From contig CAIRSV010000011.1 in assembly GCA_903881265.1 (NCBI GenBank), positions 1-7,927 on the forward strand: 7,927 bases of DNA. The letters run 5' to 3'. The stretch's first letter is position 1. Each line of letters opens with the position of its first letter. The translations under genes and the position numbers were made by a program. This document shows, in pieces, positions 1 to 6,342 of the stretch. The stretch comes from an uncultured Bacteroidota bacterium. Lineage in GTDB: Bacteria > Bacteroidota > Bacteroidia > Chitinophagales > Chitinophagaceae. Below the pieces are notes generated by a model that searched no databases, was not told the origin of the DNA, and was given only the letters and a program-made list of their open reading frames with translations.

Positions 1-578
1 ACATTATGAAAGAATTGGTTAAAGGAAATTTGATTTAAATTAGTCGATGGATTTATACCATAAGGAGAATAACAAGTTAAGCAGCGTAAATAATTTGTGA
101 TGTAATACGCAGGTTTTGTAAGCGGATGCGGATTCGTAAAAAATATGATATCTGGCTTGATTTCCTTGTTGACATTGAGCCATTTTTTTGTCGTCGTATT
201 ATATGTTTTAATGACGTTCGGTCCATATGATTTCAACGACATATAGGCTTTGTCCATTTCTTCAAGCATTTTTTCTTGACCAAATAGAACATAAGGACAA
301 ATAATTATGAAGGGTATGAACCGTTCGTCTTTCTGTAATAGTGCATAAAGACCTTCAACTTTAAATCCACTTTCGTGTATCACAAAGAAAGCGATTGTGA
401 TTTTCTCTTTTTTTTGTATTTTTTTGCTTATTCGTTTATAGCGCCATCTTATAAAGCTAAAGTAAGGGGTTAGAAATTTAATTATGTATTGATACGATTT
501 GTTAACTAGGGTTATTAAAAACCGTAATACTTTTTCAGGAAGTATTTTTTTTAAAAATTGAAAAAATGAAATGATCAT
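1..578 (-). CDS. Surface-polysaccharide biosynthesis protein, CDP-glycerol glycerophosphotransferase-like (3' end outside window)
   Basis: This reading frame opens with ATG at 578 and stays open for 192 codons to the left edge, so the C-terminal part is missing. The first 45 or so residues are basic and hydrophobic (MIISFFQFLKKILPEKV...), suggesting membrane association. A Rossmann-like strand follows (KEKITIAFFVIHESGFK), then an acidic stretch, then the segment IIFFTNPHPLTKPAYYI followed by CYSPYGI. The spacing of 'FxxNP...P.Y.I' and 'Y.PYG' resembles the N-terminal half of CDP-glycerol glycerophosphotransferase-like proteins in capsule loci, as I remember them. Such enzymes move polyol phosphate or related groups onto glycans. 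The catalytic C-terminal half is unseen, so the activity is an inference. The start lies 2 bases after the stop of the aminotransferase gene, which makes it the next member of the same operon. A different GT-B transferase remains possible. Confidence 0.6.
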   Translation of the reverse strand, partial: MIISFFQFLKKILPEKVLRFLITLVNKSYQYIIKFLTPYFSFIRWRYKRISKKIQKKEKITIAFFVIHESGFKVEGLYALLQKDERFIPFIIICPYVLFGQEKMLEEMDKAYMSLKSYGPNVIKTYNTTTKKWLNVNKEIKPDIIFFTNPHPLTKPAYYITNYLRCLTCYSPYGINPSTNLNQISFNQFFHN

Positions 579-580
579 AA

Positions 581-1705
581 TTAAAATTTCTTATTGATTA
601 TGACAAAGAAATTTTTGATGCTCGACACAATTTGCTTTACATCTTCAATACACATACCTGGCCAAATAGGCAAACTTAGACATGTATCCGCAATTTCCTC
701 TGCAATGCGAAAATCGCCTTTTTGGTATCCCAATGATGTATATGCGTTCTGCTTGTGCGGTGGAATAGGGTAGTGTATCATGGTGCCGATACCATGGTTG
801 GTTAAATGGTGTTGTAATGCATCCCGATGTTGAGTTCTGATCACATAGAGGTGATATACATGTGTGGCATCTGGATGTGTCACTGGTAAAATTAAATCGC
901 CTATATTTTTAAGGGTTTCAGTATACGATTGCGCAATTTGTTGTCGTTGCTTCGTCCATTCATTTAAATACGATAGCTTAACCGAAAGAAAGGCTGCTTG
1001 CATTTCATCTAATCGATGATTGTAACCAATCACCTCATTGTGATATTTTATTTCCGATCCATAATTACGTAAAATTCGAATTTTCTGTGCTAGGGTATCG
1101 TCATTTGTGGTAACAGCGCCCGCATCACCTAGCGCCCCCAAATTTTTACCGGGATAAAAACTTGTACCATTGACATCTCCGAAACTTCCTGTCAACTTGT
1201 TTTGGAAGGCAGCACCATGCGCCTGCGCATTATCTTCAACAACGTACAAGCCATACTTTTCTGCGATGAGCATAATGGCATCCATTTCACAAGCCTGGCC
1301 ATAAAGGTGCACCGGCATAATTACTTTTGTTTTGGTTGTAATAGCCTTCTCTATATTCGATGGGTTGATATTGTATGTGTTTATGTTGGGCTCTACTAAT
1401 ACTGGTGTTGCACCGACATACGAAACTGCTAATAAGGTAGCAATATATGTATTCGATGGAACAATCACTTCATCCCCTTCACCGACGCCTAATGCGTTTA
1501 AGGCAAGGTGCAATGCGTCTAATCCATTACTTACGCCAATACAATGTGCTACTTGGTTGAAGTGCGCATATTTTTTCTCAAAGGATTCGACGTGTTTCCC
1601 CATTACAAACCAATTACTATCGTACACCGTTTGAAATGCTGCTTGCATTTCAGCACGAATAGCGGTATGCATTGAGTCGAAATTTAAAAAAGGAATATTA
1701 TTCAT
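581..1705 (-). CDS. fdtB: dTDP-3-keto-6-deoxyhexose aminotransferase (DegT/DnrJ/EryC1 family, FdtB/QdtB-like)
   Basis: A PLP-dependent sugar aminotransferase of 374 residues, the usual length for this family. It should convert the 3-keto group made by the FdtA-type isomerase into a 3-amino group, using glutamate as the usual donor. Visible marks are the N-terminal entry NNIPFLNF, SNGLDALHLAL (residues 59-69) for cofactor phosphate binding, VPSNTYIAT (82-90), EDNAQAHGA (157-165) carrying the pyridine-nitrogen Asp158 and ring-stacking Gln161, and SFYPGKNLGALGDAGAV (182-198) with Lys187 as the Schiff-base lysine. All key residues are present. The frame runs upstream to a TTG at 1768, but the ATG at 1705 is preferred. 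It starts the conserved domain and overlaps the acetyltransferase stop by 8 bases (ATGAATAA), a typical coupled junction. FdtB and QdtB cannot be separated by eye. Related enzymes such as DesV- or WecE-type are less likely given the neighbours. Confidence 0.92.
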   Translation of the reverse strand: MNNIPFLNFDSMHTAIRAEMQAAFQTVYDSNWFVMGKHVESFEKKYAHFNQVAHCIGVSNGLDALHLALNALGVGEGDEVIVPSNTYIATLLAVSYVGATPVLVEPNINTYNINPSNIEKAITTKTKVIMPVHLYGQACEMDAIMLIAEKYGLYVVEDNAQAHGAAFQNKLTGSFGDVNGTSFYPGKNLGALGDAGAVTTNDDTLAQKIRILRNYGSEIKYHNEVIGYNHRLDEMQAAFLSVKLSYLNEWTKQRQQIAQSYTETLKNIGDLILPVTHPDATHVYHLYVIRTQHRDALQHHLTNHGIGTMIHYPIPPHKQNAYTSLGYQKGDFRIAEEIADTCLSLPIWPGMCIEDVKQIVSSIKNFFVIINKKF

Positions 1706-2474
1706 GTGTGTTTTCTTCTTTTTTCCAGTTTTCAAAACCGATTCCTTCCCAAGGCATACCTCTGTCAAATCTATATGGCCAAGGATAATGGGATTCGCCT
1801 GTTTCGTTGGATTTTATTTCTCTACTATCTTTTACCATTTTAGCAGGACTGCCCAGCACCAATTGATAATCGTCAACATCTTTTGAAACGGTACTGCCGG
1901 CGCCAATCAAACAATGTTTGCCAATTTTGACGCCTGGTAATAAAATACTGCATGCTGCAATTTGGGAATAATCATCAATAGTAGGTCCATTGCCAATGTT
2001 TGATGGTGGTGTTCGATCATCTGTGAATACCACATAAGGATAAATAAAAACAAAATTACCGATGCTTGATTTCTGTGCAATAAATACATTTGAATGCAAC
2101 CAACAATGATGTCCAAAAATAGAATGTCCCTGTATGTCAGTTTGAGTTCCAACTCTGCAATTGCTCCCAAAGACTGTTTTTTCGCGTATCGTCACCCTAT
2201 GGCCGGTTTGAAAAGTATGGCCTATGGTACAATCTGCGTAGATGATCGAATGGCTTCTAATGAGCGCATTGGCGCCTATTGTAGTTGGCGGATTGATATA
2301 ATTAGGGTTGAAGTAATAATCGTTGGTCGGTTCGCCTATGATACAATCATTCGCTATGATGGCATTATCGCCGATGCTTACGTTATCATAAATCGTTGAA
2401 TTGTCACCAATTTTTACATTGTTGCCAATGATGGCGTTAGGGCTAATAAAGACATTTCTATTGTTAAACTTCAT
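1698..2474 (-). CDS. fdtC: dTDP-3-amino-3,6-dideoxyhexose N-acetyltransferase, left-handed beta-helix type (FdtC/QdtC-like)
   Basis: A 258-residue acyltransferase built from hexapeptide repeats. Turns such as SPNAIIGNNVKIGDNSTI, NVSIGDNAIIANDCIIG, and later VKIGKHCLIGAGSTV and VLGSPAKMV indicate a left-handed parallel beta-helix that forms trimers and uses acetyl-CoA. A loop FTDDRTPPS interrupts the coils, as in WlbB- and QdtC-type sugar acetyltransferases. The tail carries YPWPYRFDRGMPWEG, an aromatic-rich extension. Placed between the isomerase and the aminotransferase genes, it should acetylate the 3-amino group, the last step to dTDP-Fuc3NAc or dTDP-Qui3NAc. The frame extends upstream to 2564, but those 30 residues do not look like beta-helix. 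The ATG at 2474 is preferred: the next residues are helix-like repeats, and it overlaps the isomerase stop by 11 bases. The acyl donor and sugar are inferred from context; a formyl or other acyl group is possible. Confidence 0.88.
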   Translation of the reverse strand: MKFNNRNVFISPNAIIGNNVKIGDNSTIYDNVSIGDNAIIANDCIIGEPTNDYYFNPNYINPPTTIGANALIRSHSIIYADCTIGHTFQTGHRVTIREKTVFGSNCRVGTQTDIQGHSIFGHHCWLHSNVFIAQKSSIGNFVFIYPYVVFTDDRTPPSNIGNGPTIDDYSQIAACSILLPGVKIGKHCLIGAGSTVSKDVDDYQLVLGSPAKMVKDSREIKSNETGESHYPWPYRFDRGMPWEGIGFENWKKEENTHE

Positions 2475-2883
2475 GTGCGCTAGGTATTTTTTTAAACGTA
2501 CGATAATTTCTAATATAATCATCTTCTGAATAGGCAAGACTTGCAATACAAACCTGCACTGCATTATGGGTGTATTGCATTTCTCTCCAGCACATTTTAG
2601 GAATAAACAAACCTGTATTAGGTTTGTCTAAGATAAACTCTTCCTTATCGCCGTTTAACATTTCGGTTTTGATAATAATCTTACCTGCAACAGCGAGTAA
2701 AACTTGTTCCAATTTATAATGTGCATGCCCTCCGCGTTGCACATCTTCTGGGGTAAAATAGGTCCAGTATATTCTGTTGACCTCAAACGGCAATGTGTCG
2801 TTCTCAGCAACAGAGATATATCCTAAGGACGGATCTCCAATTCGTTGAAATTCAATTATATATGGGCGATTTGAGTTTATCAT
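2464..2883 (-). CDS. fdtA: dTDP-4-oxo-6-deoxy-D-glucose 3,4-ketoisomerase (FdtA/QdtA, WxcM-like cupin)
   Basis: A 139-residue single-domain cupin of the usual FdtA/QdtA length. It should shift the keto group of dTDP-4-keto-6-deoxyglucose from C4 to C3 in the cytoplasm, giving the substrate of the aminotransferase two genes on. The signature RGGHAHYKLEQVLLAVAGK lies at residues 50-68, with His53 and His55 matching the paired catalytic-region histidines of the family. The segment NRIYWTYF (36-43) before it matches the conserved aromatic strand, and IPKMCWREMQY further on matches the family's 'P...W' strand. FdtA yields the galacto and QdtA the gluco configuration at C4; the sequence read by eye does not decide which. 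The start is the first ATG after a 116-base gap with an A-rich leader and no Shine-Dalgarno sequence. It is the first gene of the coupled cassette. Family assignment is firm; the stereochemical outcome is open. Confidence 0.92.
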   Translation of the reverse strand: MINSNRPYIIEFQRIGDPSLGYISVAENDTLPFEVNRIYWTYFTPEDVQRGGHAHYKLEQVLLAVAGKIIIKTEMLNGDKEEFILDKPNTGLFIPKMCWREMQYTHNAVQVCIASLAYSEDDYIRNYRTFKKIPSAHEV

Positions 2884-2999
2884 AATGTCATTTTATGTAA
2901 TAGATAGATGATTTTTTTTCTAGTGTAAGTACAGTGGCGATACCTATTTATTTGCATCGTGTACTTATTGTAACGTATCCTTGAATAGGGGTAGATTGA
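2884..2999 (-). promoter_or_regulatory. Leader region of the sugar cassette with imperfect hairpin
   Basis: This 116-base gap separates the GT2 gene from the isomerase gene, whereas nearly all other junctions nearby are under 10 bases, so it is the likeliest place for a promoter or processing site. It contains TAAGTACA (2926-2933) and its exact inverse TGTACTTA (2960-2967). Inside these lie a second pair, CGAT (2938-2941) and ATCG (2956-2959). Together they form a stem of 12 pairs with a one-sided 4-base bulge (2934-2937) and a 14-base loop. On the coding strand an A8 run (2912-2919) lies between the hairpin and the start codon. No T-run follows the hairpin on the coding strand, so a simple intrinsic terminator is unlikely. 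I do not see a TAnnTTTG Bacteroidota -7 box. The regulatory role is inferred. Confidence 0.4.
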
Positions 3000-3899
3000 T
3001 TATGCATCTGTTGGATACGAATAATGCTCAAACCTTGATCGCACAATATTTTCAAGAATAAGACCAAAGAAAATCAAATTCATACTCGCAAGTAATAAAA
3101 ACGATGTACCGACGCTCAAGCCATGTCCAGCAAGGATTAACGGGATACCCCAGGCCATACTGAAAAGTAGTAAGGCCAAGGCGATGTATGCAAAGAACTT
3201 GAACGGGAAAAAGTTGATGATGATATTAGCCACCTCGATTATGGTGTTGATCGCTGTTCGGTAATTGATGGTACTTTCACCTGCTGTACGTTCATTGATC
3301 GTAATCACTTGCTCTGTGATCTTATACCTGAATTGATGATGAAGCAGAACGATCGTATCTGAAAAAGGCATGCCGTTGGGTGTATATTTCAAAAGACTTT
3401 GTACAATGTTCGTTTTGTACATTTTCATACCGCTGTTCAGATCACTGATCTCAATGCCTGTTGATTTTTTGACAAAGAAAAGCACAATCTTCTTAACAAG
3501 ATTTCGTGAGAAATTAGAGCCCATGAAATTTCGATTACCGATACACATGTCAGCATTCTCTCGTATCAGTTTGTCAAACATTTCAGAGATATCTTCCAAT
3601 CGATGCTGACCATCGGCGTCCATCGTCACAACAAATTTTGTTTGCACATGATTGATGCCGCTTTTTAATGCACCGCCATAGCCACGATTTAGGCTGTGTG
3701 TGATGATCTGCAGTGGAAAATCAGGATATTGGTTTTTAAACTGTGTTAAAATGTCTTTCGTGTTATCCTTACTTCCGTCGTTAACAATAATCACACTTGC
3801 ATTCGTTTCCCATGCAAATAATTGCATTTCCTCTAACACACTTTGAATACTTTGCGATTCATTATAGGCCGGAATCACGATTGTGAGGTTTGAATTCAT
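3000..3899 (-). CDS. GT2 polyprenyl-phosphate glycosyltransferase (DPM1/GtrB-like) with two C-terminal membrane helices
   Basis: A 299-residue family 2 glycosyltransferase. The GT-A nucleotide-binding start is LTIVIPAYNES (residues 5-15), followed by VNDGSKDNT (39-47), NRGYGGALKSGI (71-82) and MDADGQH (93-99), whose DAD at 94-96 is the metal-binding DxD motif. After the catalytic domain come two hydrophobic helices, about residues 231-252 and 262-285, ending in a short tail with IVRSR. This layout is typical of enzymes that transfer a sugar from a nucleotide donor to undecaprenyl phosphate on the cytoplasmic face of the inner membrane. Its start lies 8 bases after the stop of the DUF2142 gene. 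That neighbour could be the acceptor-side transferase using the lipid-linked sugar. The sugar is not readable from the sequence. A direct glycan-assembling GT2 enzyme is the alternative. Confidence 0.85.
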   Translation of the reverse strand: MNSNLTIVIPAYNESQSIQSVLEEMQLFAWETNASVIIVNDGSKDNTKDILTQFKNQYPDFPLQIITHSLNRGYGGALKSGINHVQTKFVVTMDADGQHRLEDISEMFDKLIRENADMCIGNRNFMGSNFSRNLVKKIVLFFVKKSTGIEISDLNSGMKMYKTNIVQSLLKYTPNGMPFSDTIVLLHHQFRYKITEQVITINERTAGESTINYRTAINTIIEVANIIINFFPFKFFAYIALALLLFSMAWGIPLILAGHGLSVGTSFLLLASMNLIFFGLILENIVRSRFEHYSYPTDA

Positions 3900-3907
3900 A
3901 CGTGACG

Positions 3908-5290
3908 TTATTTCGGTGAAAAGTAAAAGAATGATTCCAAGTGATTCAGGGTATAAATCAACACAGCTGAACTGATGAACGGCGCTAGTATCTTCGTATA
4001 ATCGTACTTGATGATTGGTTTAGGTAAATAAAACAAAAACACAATCAAGAAGGGTAGGAGAGGCGTGAAGTATCGACCCTGCAAACCAAAAATATAGTTA
4101 GCGCCTACAGCTGTTCCTGTTAAGAAGAACATCACTAGGATAGCTAAGCAATTCATTAGGGCGAGTAAGACAATCGGAAGTCGGAATCGCAGTGGAAGAA
4201 TACGATTAACTTTCTCAGACATGACTACAAAGAGCATAGACAGCAAATAGAATAACATCATCGGGAATGGAAGTAAATAATAAGCATAGCCAAACCTCCC
4301 AATGCTGCCATGTATCAATAATTGGCCTTGTTCTAATACGTTTAATGCGATTAGATAAGCAGCATGAATAGGATCATGAAGATGGAAGCTTATATTTTTT
4401 GACAAATCAAATAGGTAATCCTTTTGGAATGAAGGTTCAGGTGGCAGATGCAGATGATTTAGATACATAGACCATAGTTGCGATGGAAGAAAAGTGGCCA
4501 TGATCATCAACCCAATTGTGCCCCAATAAAGTGCTTTGTTCTGAAATTTCGACATCGGTATAAATGCAACGCTGAAGAACATGATGAAGTATCCGTCCTT
4601 GGAAAGCCGCTGTGCTAAAGCCACCAAGCAAAGCAGTAGTATCTGTCGGAACGTAATTTTATGCTCCTGAAAATAATAGGTGATAATCAGTGCAAAAAAC
4701 AGAAACAAGAAAGCCATGCTCAGACTATCATAGCTGACGCTTGCGCCTTGGTACAAAGCCATTGGACTTAGCGCTATCATCAGTAAAATAGGTTTGAAGG
4801 CAGGTATCTTTTTAATGGCAAAATAGATGATACCAAGATAAGCGAAAAGAGAACCGATACGTCCCCACCAACCTAACCATATTGCACTCCCTTTGAAGAT
4901 GCTGCCTGCTTTGATCATAATGGCGGCAGGAATGTAAGGGAAGGGATTGATTTTGCAATTTGGTGCAGCAACAAATTCTTGTTTTTCTAGGTCCAACTCT
5001 TGATTTTCGAGATCATTAACTTTTTCATGACTCAGTAATTTATTTTCGTCGAACTTGATAGACTGAAATGATAAGATAGTTCCGTATAACTTGGTGGGTA
5101 ACATAAAGCCACTCACACTGTCTTTTTCTTGCGGTCCTACATGCCCTTCTGATAAATTATAGGCATTAAAAAAGTGTCGATCTTCATCGTTGGATTGCCA
5201 CGGTGGATTGACAAACACCATCTTCAAACCGAAAATGAGTCCAAGAATCAGGAAGAGATGATGATAGGAAAATTGCTTGAATGAATTCAT
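3908..5290 (-). CDS. DUF2142-family polytopic membrane protein, probable GT-C glycosyltransferase
   Basis: A strongly hydrophobic protein of about 460 residues with roughly ten or more membrane segments. Just after the first helix lies NPPWQSNDEDRHFFNAYNLS (residues 28-47), with the acidic pair Asp35-Glu36. This matches the DUF2142 pattern 'P....DE..HF.RAY..SEG'. Near the C-terminus comes FGLQGRYFTPLLPF, matching that family's 'GRYF.P..P' segment. DUF2142 proteins are distantly related to GT-C transferases, whose first periplasmic loop carries such acidic catalytic residues and which use lipid-linked sugar donors. The frame can be extended to a TTG at 5329, overlapping the TPR gene by 32 bases. 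The ATG at 5290 is preferred because it leaves a 7-base gap and starts just before the first helix. The GT2 gene downstream is a plausible donor maker. Family membership is well supported; substrate and acceptor are unknown. Confidence 0.8.
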   Translation of the reverse strand: MNSFKQFSYHHLFLILGLIFGLKMVFVNPPWQSNDEDRHFFNAYNLSEGHVGPQEKDSVSGFMLPTKLYGTILSFQSIKFDENKLLSHEKVNDLENQELDLEKQEFVAAPNCKINPFPYIPAAIMIKAGSIFKGSAIWLGWWGRIGSLFAYLGIIYFAIKKIPAFKPILLMIALSPMALYQGASVSYDSLSMAFLFLFFALIITYYFQEHKITFRQILLLCLVALAQRLSKDGYFIMFFSVAFIPMSKFQNKALYWGTIGLMIMATFLPSQLWSMYLNHLHLPPEPSFQKDYLFDLSKNISFHLHDPIHAAYLIALNVLEQGQLLIHGSIGRFGYAYYLLPFPMMLFYLLSMLFVVMSEKVNRILPLRFRLPIVLLALMNCLAILVMFFLTGTAVGANYIFGLQGRYFTPLLPFLIVFLFYLPKPIIKYDYTKILAPFISSAVLIYTLNHLESFFYFSPK

Positions 5291-5297
5291 AGTGTAC

Positions 5298-6080
5298 TTA
5301 ATGTGAAATAGGTTGTTTGAATGCTTCAAGTTTAGTGCCGCTTAGTGTCTGTGATTTTTGCAAACTGGCATTGGCTTCCGTTTCTTTGCCTTCAGACTGA
5401 TAGACATTGGCGATTAGTCGATAGCCTTGTGGATCCTTCGGACGAGCATTTATATATTTTTGAAATTCGCTCTCTGCCAATTGATATTCTCCACTTCTGT
5501 TATAGACAAGTCCTTTTAGAATATTCATGTACGGATTGAAGTATCCCGGAATTTCGGCTTGGGCAATAATGCTAAGTGATGTGTCTCTTTGTATGTCAAA
5601 TCGTTTTAGTTTCATTGACAAGGCGTTGTAAAGCATTTTTTGTGACATGTCCTCAATACTATTTGCCGTGGCACCTTTGCCAATGGTCAACGCCTTCTTA
5701 AACGTGACTATGCACGAATCCCAATTTTCTTTCAACATAAAATAACGACCATAAAAAAACCATATTCGTCCATGATACGGATGAATAGCAACTTGTTCTC
5801 TGAGTTCGGCACCGCATTGTTCGATGATGGCTATTTTCTGCGCGTTATCCTGCATGTGTGCTGCCGAATCCATCATTTTGATTGACTTAATCCAAGGGTC
5901 TACGATTGCAGGATATTTTTGGTCAAAAAGCAATAGCATCAGCATGATAAGCCCTATGGACGCTAATCCCCACTGGGAAAGAAACGATATTGGATGCAGT
6001 TTCGGAGCTTGGTCTGAAGCCGTGGAGGTTAATTCGCCTTGCTGTTGACTTTCCGTAACTTTCTTTTTTATTTTACTCAC
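5298..6080 (-). CDS. Membrane-anchored TPR-like protein
   Basis: A 260-residue protein with a lysine-rich cytoplasmic N-terminus (SKIKKKVTES), a polar linker, and one membrane helix at about residues 37-52 (WGLASIGLIMLMLLLF). The rest is soluble, alpha-helical and presumably periplasmic. The clearest tetratricopeptide unit is near 199-246, built on YQLAESEFQKYINARPKDPQ and a second helix pair after GYRLIANVYQ. Earlier segments such as RIWFFYGRYFMLKENWDSCI look like degenerate TPR helices. TPR domains bind other proteins, so it may be a scaffold for its membrane neighbour, the DUF2142 protein, whose start lies 7 bases after this stop. The start is GTG at 6080. A TGA lies in frame just upstream at 6084-6086, and no ATG lies before the membrane helix, so GTG is nearly forced. 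I do not recognise a named family; a role in envelope glycan assembly is inferred from context. Confidence 0.78.
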   Translation of the reverse strand: MSKIKKKVTESQQQGELTSTASDQAPKLHPISFLSQWGLASIGLIMLMLLLFDQKYPAIVDPWIKSIKMMDSAAHMQDNAQKIAIIEQCGAELREQVAIHPYHGRIWFFYGRYFMLKENWDSCIVTFKKALTIGKGATANSIEDMSQKMLYNALSMKLKRFDIQRDTSLSIIAQAEIPGYFNPYMNILKGLVYNRSGEYQLAESEFQKYINARPKDPQGYRLIANVYQSEGKETEANASLQKSQTLSGTKLEAFKQPISH

Positions 6081-6105
6081 GAGTCAAATGTTATTGATTC
6101 GCGTT

Positions 6106-6120
6106 AGCATTTCAAATGCT
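6106..6120. promoter_or_regulatory. Perfect 15-base palindrome, candidate operator
   Basis: AGCATTTCAAATGCT has two 7-base arms around a single central C. It ends 26 bases upstream of the GTG start of the TPR gene. The size and symmetry suit a dimeric regulator binding site, and the position would let it act on transcription or on the leader of the block. No second copy was noticed in the window. The role is inferred; a chance palindrome in AT-rich DNA is possible. Confidence 0.3.
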
Positions 6121-6307
6121 TCTCATTAGAAAAACATTAATTTAAGATGAACCACGCGATTATAATGACGAACTGACATCGTTTTTATCCTTCTATTCAA
6201 CAGAACTGCATTGTACTTGCAGTATGTATTCGGATATCAATATGGATGTATACGAACAAACAAGGCAATCTGGTCTTTTCTTAATCTTGTTGCAGCCGCT
6301 TAGCCGG

Positions 6308-6339
6308 CAATTTCATATCAATCTGTGGAAGTGAAATTG
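6308..6339 (-). terminator. Hairpin just after the exported-protein gene, weak terminator candidate
   Basis: CAATTTCA (6308-6315) and TGAAATTG (6332-6339) are exact 8-base inverse complements with a 16-base loop. The hairpin starts 3 bases after the stop codon at 6343-6345. On the coding strand it is followed by a GC-rich segment (CCGGCTAAGCGGC), which can form a short second hairpin, and not by a T-run. It is therefore not a textbook intrinsic terminator. It may mark a 3' end or protect the transcript. Confidence 0.25.
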
Positions 6340-6342
6340 TTT

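Larger units (their letters stand above)
6081..6342. other. 262-base intergenic region without a supported gene
   Basis: This gap divides the exported-protein pair from the polysaccharide block and probably holds the end of one transcript and the promoter of the next. I see no tRNA, no repeat array and no convincing coding frame. The longest plus-strand frame, 6242-6334, would encode only 30 residues. Two inverted repeats stand out and are listed separately. A clear Bacteroidota promoter (TTG about 20 bases before TAnnTTTG) is not visible on the coding strand. Confidence 0.6.

Noticed and set aside
1706..1768. N-terminal extension of the aminotransferase from a TTG codon
   Set aside because: The extra residues (rich in Lys) are not part of the family and are a frame shadow of the acetyltransferase tail. 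The ATG at 1705 begins the conserved domain.
2475..2564. 30-residue N-terminal extension of the acetyltransferase
   Set aside because: It overlaps the isomerase gene by 101 bases and does not show hexapeptide-repeat character. The ATG at 2474 gives a normal coupled overlap.
2912..2967. Rho-independent terminator from the hairpin and the adjacent T8/A8 run
   Set aside because: On the minus strand the run after the hairpin is A, not T. On the plus strand the T-run comes before the hairpin. Neither orientation fits.
2955..2983. Sigma70-like pair TTACAA and TAAATA with 17-base spacing on the minus strand
   Set aside because: The match is to the wrong consensus for a Bacteroidota host, overlaps the hairpin, and is expected by chance in AT-rich DNA.
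5291..5329. TTG-started extension of the DUF2142 protein
   Set aside because: It needs a rare start and a 32-base overlap, whereas the ATG at 5290 sits directly before the first membrane helix.
6242..6334. Plus-strand 30-codon frame in the intergenic region
   Set aside because: It is short, has no ribosome-binding signal and no recognisable content, and is expected by chance in 262 bases.
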